7,503 bases of DNA from Dehalococcoidia bacterium UBA1141 (GCA_002311385.1 DCAE01000083.1:12603-20105), one strand, 5' to 3'; shown: positions 1-6,050, counted from the stretch's first letter. Made by a program: numbers and translations. The notes: generated from the sequence alone by a model not told the origin.

Positions 1-219
1 CCGTTGGTGGTAATCGACCCCCAGGGCGAGCCACTGCGACCAGGTTCTATACCCGCCAATGCCATCTTGGCCTTCGGAGCGGAGCGTCAGGGCATAACTC
101 CCGCGCTGATTGCCTCGGCGGACAAGTCCATCTCCATTCCTATGTGCCAGGGCGTCTCCAGCCTCAACCTGGCCACCGCCGTGGCCGTGGTTCTTTATAG
201 CTGGAAACTGGGAAAATAA
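1..219 (+). CDS. SpoU/TrmH-family RNA 2'-O-methyltransferase, C-terminal part
   Basis: This is the last 72 codons of a gene whose start lies left of the window. Seen: two hallmark segments of the SPOUT fold. Motif 2 reads ILAFGAERQGI (partial residues 22-32) and motif 3 reads IPMCQGVSSLNLATAVAV (residues 46-63), ending with a short tail and TAA. In this family motifs 2 and 3 form the trefoil-knot pocket that binds S-adenosylmethionine, and the SLN segment is close to invariant. The enzymes methylate a ribose 2'-OH in tRNA or rRNA in the cytoplasm. The N-terminal RNA-binding part and motif 1 are outside the window, so the substrate (tRNA position 18, 23S rRNA, or other) cannot be assigned. The family call is secure; subfamily is open. 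Confidence 0.9.
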   Translation, partial: PLVVIDPQGEPLRPGSIPANAILAFGAERQGITPALIASADKSISIPMCQGVSSLNLATAVAVVLYSWKLGK

Positions 220-322
220 ATAGCCTAAGTTTCTGGGCCTTGACCCCATTCTATGGGCTGCCGAATCACTAGAAATAGTCGCTAAAACGAAAAACTTTGT
301 AAATCTCAGAAGCTAGTCGTGT

Positions 323-328
323 AAAGGA
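323..328 (+). promoter_or_regulatory. Ribosome binding site deciding the TTG start of the GIY-YIG gene
   Basis: AAAGGA lies 9 nt upstream of TTG at 338. The GIY-YIG domain begins within five residues of this codon. The next in-frame methionine (residue 27) lies well inside the domain, so the TTG is the only sensible start. Confidence 0.6.
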
Positions 329-337
329 AATAGTGCC

Positions 338-583
338 TTGGACTGGACGGTATATATTTTGAAATGTTCCGACGGAACACTTTACACCGGCATTACCAAT
401 GATTTGGAGCGCCGTATGGCGGAGCATAATGCGGGACAGGGCGCTAAATACACTATGGGCCGCGGTCCTCTTCAACTTGTCTATCAGGAGGTTTTCCTAG
501 GGAGGGGCCTGGCCTCAAAACGTGAAAACGAAATAAAGAAATTGAACAGGAAATCAAAGTTTCTGCTTATTTCCACGAAATAA
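338..583 (+). CDS. GIY-YIG nuclease domain protein (YhbQ/UPF0213-like)
   Basis: An 81-residue protein made of a single GIY-YIG domain, the normal size for the stand-alone UPF0213/YhbQ type. Seen: the GIY element as VYI (residues 5-7), the YIG element as YTG (16-18), the conserved LERRMAEHNAG helix (23-33) with an arginine and histidine at usual catalytic positions, and the R-E-x-E-I-K-K-L segment (62-69) carrying the acidic residue expected to hold the metal. Stand-alone members are predicted DNA endonucleases whose cellular role is poorly known; a repair role is often proposed. Translation starts at TTG, supported by an upstream AAAGGA. The gene is separated from both neighbours by about 90-120 bp, so it is probably its own unit or loosely follows the methyltransferase. 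Confidence 0.85.
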   Translation: MDWTVYILKCSDGTLYTGITNDLERRMAEHNAGQGAKYTMGRGPLQLVYQEVFLGRGLASKRENEIKKLNRKSKFLLISTK

Positions 584-592
584 GGAGTCCTT

Positions 593-640
593 TTACCACG
601 GTCCATTCTCATTTTGGCAAAGGTGGTAATATGTTGCCAA
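593..640 (+). promoter_or_regulatory. Interlocking inverted repeats in the leader of the LLM gene block
   Basis: Two perfect 7-bp inverted repeats interleave here. TTACCAC (593-599) pairs with GTGGTAA (623-629), and TTGGCAA (614-620) pairs with TTGCCAA (634-640). The order is a-b-a'-b', so in RNA the stems would be either mutually exclusive or an H-type pseudoknot with loops of 14, 2 and 4 nt. As DNA, the second repeat (13-nt spacer) also resembles a dimeric repressor operator. It ends 34 nt before the ATG at 675. No T-run follows, so it is not a simple terminator. The repeats are directly visible; function is inferred. Confidence 0.4.
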
Positions 641-674
641 TCAACGAGCAGACGAGGCCAAACTATGCGGGAAA

Positions 675-1700
675 ATGATTGAAGAATTGGGACTGGGACT
701 CGTGCGTACCAACTCACCCGCCAAAATGGGTAAATGGTCCTCCCTCGCCGAAAAACTGGGCTATGACAGCGTGTGGATTGCCGAAGACTACTTTCAAGGA
801 GGGGCATTCAGCATAGCCACCGCCTGCGCTTTAGCTACTAATCGAGTGCGGATTGGCATCGGCGTCGTTAACCCCTTCACGCGTCACCCTGCGCTGGTTG
901 CGATGGAAACCGCTTCCTTGGACATCCTATCAAAAGGCCGAGTTACCTTGGGCTTGGGAACGGGAAGTCCCGGTTGGATGCGGCAGATGGGTATAGACTT
1001 CACGGCGCCCCTATCGGCATTGCGAGAAGGCTCACAAATAATTAGGCGGCTGCTACAAGGTGAAAAACTTACCTTTGAAGGACGCTGTTTCTCGATTAAT
1101 GGAATCCAGTTGGACAGCCCAACCTACAGCCAGCGGGTACCCATATATTTGGGCGTAAAGGGCCCTCAAACCCTGACGCTGTCCGGAGAACTGCTTGGTC
1201 AAGTTGCCGACGGCGTGCATCTATCCATCCTAACCTCTGTTCCTTATGTGGGTTTCGCCAAAGAACGAATCGCGAAGGGCATACACAAAGCGGCGAGCAG
1301 TACCGCGGCGAACAGTTCTAAAGAAACCAATATTGCCGCCTATCTACCTATCGTGATTGATAGAAACGACGAGAAAGACTTTGCGGCTCTACGCTCGTAC
1401 ATTGCCAAATACATCACCCTGATGGGGGTTCAACCCATATTGGTGGAAGCGGGCATGACGCCAGAGCGAATAGGACAGTTTCGTGATGCGGCTGAACAAG
1501 GAAAGGACCCATCGAATTTGGTTTCTGATGACCTGATTGAGACCTTTGGCGTGGCTGGCTCGCCGGAGGCGTGCTTGAGCCGTTTGCAGGACTATATTCA
1601 GGCCGGGGTCAACACCATCATCGCCTGCGAAATCCCTGGAATCCCCATTAAAGTAACAGCACATAGCATCGCCGAGCACATATTGCCCCGGCTGAAGTGA
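675..1700 (+). CDS. LLM-class flavin/F420-dependent oxidoreductase 1 (Mer-like)
   Basis: 341 residues, the usual length for the bacterial luciferase-like TIM-barrel family. Seen: strand beta1 GLGLV (6-10), the GYDSVWIAED segment (29-38), the RIGIGVVNPFTRHP block (59-72), SKGRVTLGLGTG (86-97) and the GPQTLTLSGELLGQVADGV segment (163-181). The NPFTRHP run and the GPQTLTLSGE run match the part of the family that includes F420-dependent methylene-tetrahydromethanopterin reductase and related reductases, which suggests F420 or FMN as cofactor in the cytoplasm. The substrate is unknown. The start at 675 puts beta1 at the N-terminus as expected; its ribosome site (GCGGGA) is weak and very close. Its stop overlaps the start of the next LLM gene by 4 nt, indicating one transcript and translational coupling. 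Confidence 0.88.
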   Translation: MIEELGLGLVRTNSPAKMGKWSSLAEKLGYDSVWIAEDYFQGGAFSIATACALATNRVRIGIGVVNPFTRHPALVAMETASLDILSKGRVTLGLGTGSPGWMRQMGIDFTAPLSALREGSQIIRRLLQGEKLTFEGRCFSINGIQLDSPTYSQRVPIYLGVKGPQTLTLSGELLGQVADGVHLSILTSVPYVGFAKERIAKGIHKAASSTAANSSKETNIAAYLPIVIDRNDEKDFAALRSYIAKYITLMGVQPILVEAGMTPERIGQFRDAAEQGKDPSNLVSDDLIETFGVAGSPEACLSRLQDYIQAGVNTIIACEIPGIPIKVTAHSIAEHILPRLK

Positions 1701-2707
1701 AGGTTTTGCGCTTTGGACTAGGAATCCCCACGGGAACAGAAGGGCTGATGTACCCGATTCCTTACGCCAGCGCCCTAGATAATGTGCGGTTGGCCAAAGA
1801 AGCGGAGCGTCTGGGATTTGACTCGGTGTGGGGCAACGACCATATGACGGTGCAAAACTACGTGGCGGCGGAAACGTCGCAGCCTCCGAACTATTACGAG
1901 CTGTTGACCGTGCTCACCTACATCGCCGCTTCGACTCAGCGCATAAAACTAGGTACAGCATTGTTGGTTCTCCCCTTCAGGAATCCGGTGGTGGTGGCCA
2001 AGCAAGTGTCGACCATGGACCAACTTTCGGGCGGTCGAGTCCTATTGGGCGTGGGCATAGGCGCTTACCGAGAAGAATTTGAAGCGATTTTTCATGGCCG
2101 ACGAGCCCACCGTGGCCGCATGGTGGAAGAAGGTATCCGGGCTTTGCGGAACTTGTTCGACCAGGAGCAATCCAGTTTTGAAGGCGAAAGTTACTGCTTC
2201 AAAGACATCCGCTCCTATCCAAAGCCCTTGCAGGAAACACTGCCTATCTATTCCGGGGGAAACTCTCTTGGCGTTCGCCAGCGGGCCGCCGAACTCTGTC
2301 AAGGTTGGTTGCCAGCGGTCCTCAGCCCCGGTGAAGTGGCCAGCGGTGTTGATGATATCAATAGGTTTGCTGAGTCAATCGGCCGGGATGTCAGCGGCCA
2401 CGACATTGCCCTTCAATTGACAGTCACATTGGGTAAGACCCACGAAGAGGCTTTGAAGAAGTTTCACGCTTCTCATCTTTACAAGCACCTGGAATCCTTA
2501 AAGAAATCGACGCTTCGTGACCAGCAAGGCGGCTACGAGGAACGTAACCTTATTGGCACGGCCGATGACATCTGCGAGCAGGTCAGAAGTTACCAACAGG
2601 CTGGGGTCACCACGATGGCCGCTCTACTGTTCACCGAACCCACCGTGGATGAGACACTGGAGACTATGCAAAACTTTTCCCGTCAGGTGATCTCGAACTT
2701 CGAATGA
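1697..2707 (+). CDS. LLM-class flavin-dependent oxidoreductase 2
   Basis: 336 residues, a full-length luciferase-like domain. Seen: FGLGIPTG at the N-terminus (6-13), LGFDSVWGNDHM (39-50), RIKLGTALLVLPFRNP (82-97), the VSTMDQLSGGRVLLGVGIG block (104-122), the IYSGGNS phosphate-binding-like turn (184-190), and a C-terminal GTADDICEQVRSYQQAGV helix (287-304), where LLM proteins commonly end their barrel. It is clearly divergent from the gene before it, so this is not a recent duplication. The GTG start sits in GTGA, overlapping the upstream TGA, and has no Shine-Dalgarno of its own, so translation is probably by re-initiation. Family members are FMN- or F420-dependent monooxygenases or reductases; the substrate is unknown. 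Adjacent LLM genes often carry out linked steps of a degradation or modification route. Confidence 0.88.
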   Translation: MKVLRFGLGIPTGTEGLMYPIPYASALDNVRLAKEAERLGFDSVWGNDHMTVQNYVAAETSQPPNYYELLTVLTYIAASTQRIKLGTALLVLPFRNPVVVAKQVSTMDQLSGGRVLLGVGIGAYREEFEAIFHGRRAHRGRMVEEGIRALRNLFDQEQSSFEGESYCFKDIRSYPKPLQETLPIYSGGNSLGVRQRAAELCQGWLPAVLSPGEVASGVDDINRFAESIGRDVSGHDIALQLTVTLGKTHEEALKKFHASHLYKHLESLKKSTLRDQQGGYEERNLIGTADDICEQVRSYQQAGVTTMAALLFTEPTVDETLETMQNFSRQVISNFE

Positions 2708-2783
2708 TTCGTTAGGTTACCTGTATACGAGTCAAAATTAGAGTTTCATTGCTAATATCACAGCTATTAACAGAACATATATT

Positions 2784-2790
2784 AAGGAGG
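2784..2790 (+). promoter_or_regulatory. Strong ribosome binding site of the M24 gene
   Basis: AAGGAGG lies 4 nt before ATG at 2795. It is the best Shine-Dalgarno match in the + strand block and fixes the start of the M24 gene. It also suggests that this gene is translated more strongly than the two LLM genes. Confidence 0.75.
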
Positions 2791-2794
2791 CGCT

Positions 2795-3973
2795 ATGCAA
2801 GAGTTGAGACAACGGATACAAACAGCCCTGAAAGCCGAAGGATTGGATGCCATAGTTGCCAGCGCTCCCGAGAACGTCTTTTACGTCAGCGGGTACCGCA
2901 GTCTGGCCAGCAGCGTTATTCGTGGCGTTCAGATTTACGCAGTGCTCAACTCCCAGTCGCTGGCATTAGTGCTCTCTAGGGCGGATGTGCCTTGTGCCCT
3001 CGAAGCTGGCCTTTCCGAGGATGAGCTTTTCAGCTACGGTGGATTTCATTTCGACTTGGAGGAACCCGATCATCCCAAGGGGTTCCCAATGGAGATACAG
3101 ACGGTGTTGTCCCGCTCTTACGGCACGCCGATGGAAGCGCTCTCGGCGGCTTTGGACCAAATGGCCGGGAGCAGCAAGGGCGTTGCTGTTGATCGTGGAG
3201 GTGTATCCCTGGAGGTCTGGGAAGGACTGACAAACCGTTTTGGGACACCCCAGGTTAGGGACGCCGCCGATATTTTCCGGACAGTCCGCAGAACCAAGAC
3301 CGAAGAAGAAGTGTCACGAATCGAAAGAGCGACACGAATCTCTGAAGATGCGATATTTGCCACCTTGGACCAGGTCAGAGAGGGTATGACCGAGCAGGAG
3401 ATGGTCCAGATATTCGAGCAACAAGAGCTTAAGGACGGGGGTCGGCCTTGGTTCACCGTAATCGCCTGCGGGGAGCGGGCAGCATTCGCCGATTCGCCAG
3501 CAACGTCCCGGCCTCTTAAGCGGGGCGACATCATCCGCTTCGACGTCGGCTGCACCTACGGTGGATACCATTCAGACATCGCTCGCACTGCGGTGTTCGG
3601 TCCACCTACAACCAAGCTGGTGGATTATTACAATGCCATCTTGGCTGGAGAACAACAAGAATTTGAATTCCTGCGTCCTGGTGTGCCTGCCAGCGAGGTT
3701 TTTTATCGGGCTATGGAAACGGTGAAGTCGGAAGGCATTCCCCACTACAAGCGTCATCACTGCGGACACGGCATCGGCTTGGAGGTTTACGACCCACCGT
3801 TGATTGGCCCCAACGATCAAACCTTGTTGGAAGAAGGTATGGTCTTCTGCCTTGAAACCCCCTATTACGAGATTGGGTGGGGAGGACTGTTGGTTGAGGA
3901 CACGGTAGTAATCACCAAAGATGGGGCTCGCATGTTCAACCAGCGACCCAGGGAATTGCAGATTGTAGAATAG
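2795..3973 (+). CDS. M24-family (Xaa-Pro peptidase/creatinase-like) metallohydrolase
   Basis: 392 residues with the two-domain layout of M24B proteins: an N-terminal creatinase-type domain (about 1-160) and a pita-bread catalytic domain (about 170-390). All five ligands of the dinuclear metal site are visible: D250 in RFDVG, D261 in HSDIAR, H325 in CGHGIGLE, E354 in CLETP and E368 in LVEDT. The family hydrolyses C-N bonds (X-Pro peptides, creatine, ectoine derivatives). Two histidines usual in X-Pro peptidases appear replaced: D233 sits where H is expected before SPATSRPLKRGD, and Y332 where H follows GHGIGLEV. A non-peptidase substrate is therefore plausible. The gene lies 87 nt after LLM 2 and 34 nt before the PLP enzyme, all on the same strand. 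Family call firm; substrate unknown. Confidence 0.9.
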   Translation: MQELRQRIQTALKAEGLDAIVASAPENVFYVSGYRSLASSVIRGVQIYAVLNSQSLALVLSRADVPCALEAGLSEDELFSYGGFHFDLEEPDHPKGFPMEIQTVLSRSYGTPMEALSAALDQMAGSSKGVAVDRGGVSLEVWEGLTNRFGTPQVRDAADIFRTVRRTKTEEEVSRIERATRISEDAIFATLDQVREGMTEQEMVQIFEQQELKDGGRPWFTVIACGERAAFADSPATSRPLKRGDIIRFDVGCTYGGYHSDIARTAVFGPPTTKLVDYYNAILAGEQQEFEFLRPGVPASEVFYRAMETVKSEGIPHYKRHHCGHGIGLEVYDPPLIGPNDQTLLEEGMVFCLETPYYEIGWGGLLVEDTVVITKDGARMFNQRPRELQIVE

Positions 3974-4007
3974 GCATATTGTTGGCGAGTAGGACGTAGA
4001 GTAAGTA

Positions 4008-5297
4008 ATGGCGACAACCAAAAATATACTGGAGTGTCTGCGTTGCGGCACCGGATACCAGGACCCTTGGATGTTCGAGGGGTGCCCAAAATGCGCCGAA
4101 GAGGGCCACAACGTAAATCTGTCCGCAGTGCTCCCAGTTGGCTCAGAAACATGGCCGGGATTCTTCAGAGCTAACGAACAACCAAACGGAGAGCCTGGTT
4201 GGGATGGCTTGTGGCGATACCGGGATATGATGCCGGTAGGTCACGACTATATAACCACCCTAGGTGAAGGCCAAACGCCATTACTCAGGTTAGAGAACTT
4301 GGGCGAAAGTCTGGGTATGGGCGCGCTCTTTCTTAAAGATGAAGGACGCAACCCAACATGGTCTTATAAAGACCGTTTTTGCAGCGTGGCTGTGTCAAAA
4401 GCCAGAGAATTGAAAGCCAAGGTAATCACGATCAGCACTAGCGGGAATCATGGCGCTGCCACCGCCGCTTATGCGGCCAAAGCTGGGCTACGCTGCGTTG
4501 TCTTTACCATTCCTGATGTTCCGGACACGATAAAGACACTGATGCAGGTCTACGGTGCCTACCTTATTGTCGTGCCCACAGCCCAAGACCGGTGGGCTTT
4601 AATGCGTCAGTGCATTGACCAGTTTGGCTGGTATCCGGCGAGCGGCTACATGAATCCGCCTGTGGGCAGCAACCCTTGGGGGATTGAAGGCTACAAAACC
4701 ATCGCATATGAAATTGTAGCGCAACTGGGCGGCCGTTCCCCCGAGTGGGTCATCGTGCCCACAGCCTACGGCGACGGCCTGTACGGCACGTGGAAAGGAT
4801 TCAAGGAATTAAAAGCAATGGGCGCGATCGACCGGTTGCCCAAGATGGTTGCCGCCGAGCGTTTTGGGCCACTGGCTCGTACATTAGAATTGGGCTCGGA
4901 GCAGGTCTCCCAAGTTGAAGCGTCATCTTCGGTGGCCTTCTCCATCGCCAACGGTATCAGTACCTATCAGGCGCTGAAAGCTTTGAAGGAGTCCGGTGGT
5001 CTCGCCATCACCGCTTCGGACGAAGAAATCATGGAGATGCAAAAAACGTTGGCCGCTTCGGAAGGAATCTACGGGGAAGCTTCTTCCGTCATTGCCCTAA
5101 ACATTGCGGCCAAGTTGCGCACTCAAGGCCAAGCCGCTGCTGATGACACAGTAGTCGCCGTCCTGACGTCATCGGGGTTAAAAGACACCGTCGCCACAGC
5201 CGAGATACTACCGCCTCCGCCCCAGATTGCACCCGAATTGGCCGAGTTACGCCAGGCCCTGGAGCAGACCTATGATTTCACGGCTGAGTTGGGCTAG
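4008..5297 (+). CDS. PLP-dependent threonine-synthase-like enzyme with zinc ribbon
   Basis: 429 residues of fold-type II PLP enzyme. Seen: an N-terminal zinc ribbon (C10-x2-C13 and C26-x2-C29), as in many bacterial and archaeal threonine synthases and relatives; GEGQTPLLRLENLGE (86-100); the PLP lysine K121 in NPTWSYKDR; the cofactor-contacting STSGNHGAA (143-151); and a C-terminal LTSSGLKD (386-393), matching the TGSGLKD element of threonine synthase. The phosphate loop reads PTAYGDGLYG (251-260) instead of the usual GNxGN-type turn, and the lysine motif has W and Y where true ThrC normally has G and F. It may thus be a paralogue that performs beta/gamma-replacement or elimination on another amino acid. 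Start ATG is 34 nt after the M24 stop; ribosome site weak, so coupling is likely. Confidence 0.85.
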   Translation: MATTKNILECLRCGTGYQDPWMFEGCPKCAEEGHNVNLSAVLPVGSETWPGFFRANEQPNGEPGWDGLWRYRDMMPVGHDYITTLGEGQTPLLRLENLGESLGMGALFLKDEGRNPTWSYKDRFCSVAVSKARELKAKVITISTSGNHGAATAAYAAKAGLRCVVFTIPDVPDTIKTLMQVYGAYLIVVPTAQDRWALMRQCIDQFGWYPASGYMNPPVGSNPWGIEGYKTIAYEIVAQLGGRSPEWVIVPTAYGDGLYGTWKGFKELKAMGAIDRLPKMVAAERFGPLARTLELGSEQVSQVEASSSVAFSIANGISTYQALKALKESGGLAITASDEEIMEMQKTLAASEGIYGEASSVIALNIAAKLRTQGQAAADDTVVAVLTSSGLKDTVATAEILPPPPQIAPELAELRQALEQTYDFTAELG

Positions 5298-5333
5298 ACG
5301 CTGAAAATAAATACTACAAGTTCATCAAGTCTC

Positions 5334-5573
5334 TTACCGGTGTGTGAATTCGGCGGTCGCAATTCCCTGAAACGGCAAGAAAAGCTGGTGCAGCTTTGCA
5401 TAGTCGTCTGTTTCCACGATGAAATACTGGGTGTGGGCCATCTGACACTGTACCGCTGCGATTAATTCGATTCCTACTTCCGCCGCTCTAGCGGGCCAAT
5501 CTGTGACTGGAGGGCCTCCCCGCGGGCCCGGGCAGCTTTCCGGCGAATGTGTGAGTGTGGCGTGGAACCTCAT
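5334..5573 (-). CDS. Small conserved-looking protein, possible ferredoxin-like alpha/beta fold
   Basis: 79 residues with no secretion signal or membrane segment. The start is well supported: AGGAGG (5581-5586, - strand) lies 7 nt before the ATG. Seen: a beta-like opening MRFHATLTHSPESCPG with H4, H9 and C14; a central VGIELIAAVQ strand (33-42); a TQYFIVETDDYAKLHQLF strand-helix (48-65); and a closing strand IATAEFTHR. The order beta-alpha-beta-beta-alpha-beta resembles small dimeric alpha/beta-barrel (ABM/GYD/DUF3303-like) proteins, which act as subunits or small-molecule binders, but I cannot name the family or function. It follows tRNA-Pro on the same strand after about 95 nt and converges on the PLP enzyme with only 36 nt between the stops. 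Confidence 0.7.
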   Translation of the reverse strand: MRFHATLTHSPESCPGPRGGPPVTDWPARAAEVGIELIAAVQCQMAHTQYFIVETDDYAKLHQLFLPFQGIATAEFTHR

Positions 5574-5580
5574 AATCCGA

Positions 5581-5586
5581 CCTCCT
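5581..5586 (-). promoter_or_regulatory. Ribosome binding site of the 79-residue gene
   Basis: The complement reads AGGAGG, 7 nt ahead of the ATG at 5573-5571. A consensus site at ideal spacing is the main argument that the short - strand frame is a gene and that the + strand frames through this place are not. Confidence 0.7.
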
Positions 5587-5668
5587 GCAAGAACTGCGTT
5601 GCGGACGGTGGCACGGTGGCCTATGAATATGGGCGCTGGTTTACAAGAGATGAGAGGGAGAAAAATTC

Positions 5669-5743
5669 TGGTCGGGGCGGGCAGATTCGAACTGCCGACC
5701 TCCTGGTCCCAAACCAGGCACCCTACCGCTGGGCCACGCCCCG
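5669..5743 (-). tRNA. tRNA-Pro, anticodon UGG, with encoded CCA
   Basis: The complement folds as a canonical cloverleaf of 72 nt plus an encoded CCA (5669-5671). Acceptor stem CGGGGCG pairs perfectly with CGCCCCG, U8 is present, the D stem is GCCC/GGGU, and the anticodon stem CCTGG/CCAGG closes loop TTTGGGA. This gives anticodon UGG, read as proline. The variable loop is 5 nt, and the T arm is GGCAG-TTCGAAT-CTGCC. The C1:G72 first pair is the bacterial proline identity feature. The discriminator is A. A run of five T follows two bases beyond the CCA on the - strand, but I see no strong terminator hairpin other than the tRNA itself. Confidence 0.96.
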
Positions 5744-5764
5744 ACTGATTTAACCAAGAGCTTT

Positions 5765-5792
5765 ATTTTGCTAAGGGCTGCTAAGCGTGCAA
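5765..5792 (-). promoter_or_regulatory. Candidate sigma70-type promoter for tRNA-Pro
   Basis: On the - strand, TTGCAC (5787-5792) as -35 and CAAAAT (5765-5770) as -10 are separated by 16 nt. The -10 lies 21 nt before the first tRNA base, giving a plausible short leader. Both hexamers match only four of six consensus bases, so this is a candidate. Transcription could also read through from tRNA-Arg upstream. Confidence 0.3.
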
Positions 5793-5808
5793 CCCAGGAA
5801 ATTAAACA

Positions 5809-5829
5809 CCCTCTCCCTAGGGGAGAGGG
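5809..5829. repeat. Perfect 9-bp palindrome CCCTCTCCC-TAG-GGGAGAGGG
   Basis: CCCTCTCCC (5809-5817) and GGGAGAGGG (5821-5829) are exact reverse complements around a 3-nt TAG. The repeat sits between two tRNA genes of the same orientation. Read on the - strand it is followed by TGTTTAATTT, so it could act as a weak terminator for tRNA-Arg. The purine/pyrimidine-rich design also resembles dispersed extragenic palindromes (REP-like). I cannot tell which from one copy. Confidence 0.6.
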
Positions 5830-5835
5830 CAAAGG

Positions 5836-5852
5836 GATGGGCGTATCCCATC
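5836..5852. repeat. Inverted repeat GATGGG-CGTAT-CCCATC
   Basis: A perfect 6-bp stem with a 5-nt loop, six bases to the right of the CCCTCTCCC palindrome. The two hairpins together occupy 5809-5852 and look like one compound extragenic element. No T-run is attached to it on either strand. Confidence 0.5.
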
Positions 5853-5936
5853 GCCGTTTAACCTATATCCATAATTTTATTTTGAACGAAACCGTTCCGC
5901 GCCCTGAGGAAATTGCTCTCACCTAAGCAGGGGAAA

Positions 5937-6011
5937 TGGTACCCCCTGAGAGGGTCGAACTCTCGTCTCCGGCTCCGGAGGCCGGCACTCTATCCACTGA
6001 GCTAAAGGGGC
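5937..6011 (-). tRNA. tRNA-Arg, anticodon CCG, with encoded CCA
   Basis: The complement folds as a 72-nt cloverleaf plus encoded CCA (5937-5939). Acceptor GCCCCTT pairs with AGGGGGT, with a G1:U72 and a U6:G67 wobble. The D stem is GCTC/GAGT with loop AGTGGATA, and the anticodon stem CCGGC/GCCGG closes loop CTCCGGA. This gives anticodon CCG, which reads the arginine codon CGG. The variable loop has 4 nt (AGAC), and the T arm is GAGAG-TTCGACC-CTCTC. The discriminator is A. It is transcribed toward tRNA-Pro, 193 nt downstream. Confidence 0.95.
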
Positions 6012-6050
6012 ACGTTCTCGAGTGAACCTGCCGGTCAACTTCCCAGACTA

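Noticed and set aside
246..258. CCCAT-TCT-ATGGG hairpin after the methyltransferase as a terminator
   Set aside because: The stem is only 5 bp and no T-run follows.
617..633. GGTGGTA in the LLM leader as a T-box core
   Set aside because: It matches only part of the T-box motif; the following ACCGCG is absent, there is no stem I specifier region, and the downstream genes are not typical T-box targets.
665..682. A five-codon frame ATG CGG ... TGA overlapping the start of LLM 1
   Set aside because: It is too short, has no ribosome site, and nothing suggests a leader peptide with codon bias.
3118..4152. Long - strand frames opposite the M24 gene and the start of the PLP enzyme (95-179 residues)
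   Set aside because: They lie antisense to genes with intact catalytic motifs and show no recognisable domain.
5503..5753. Two overlapping + strand frames (5503-5748 and 5547-5753)
   Set aside because: Both run through the complement of tRNA-Pro and the start of the - strand small gene. The GRFELPTSWSQT and GQIRTADLLVPN stretches are the well-known artefact of translating a tRNA complement.
5884..5897. GAACG-AAAC-CGTTC hairpin next to an AT-rich run as a tRNA-Arg terminator
   Set aside because: On the - strand the stem is followed by A-rich sequence, not T-rich, so it does not fit an intrinsic terminator in the needed direction.
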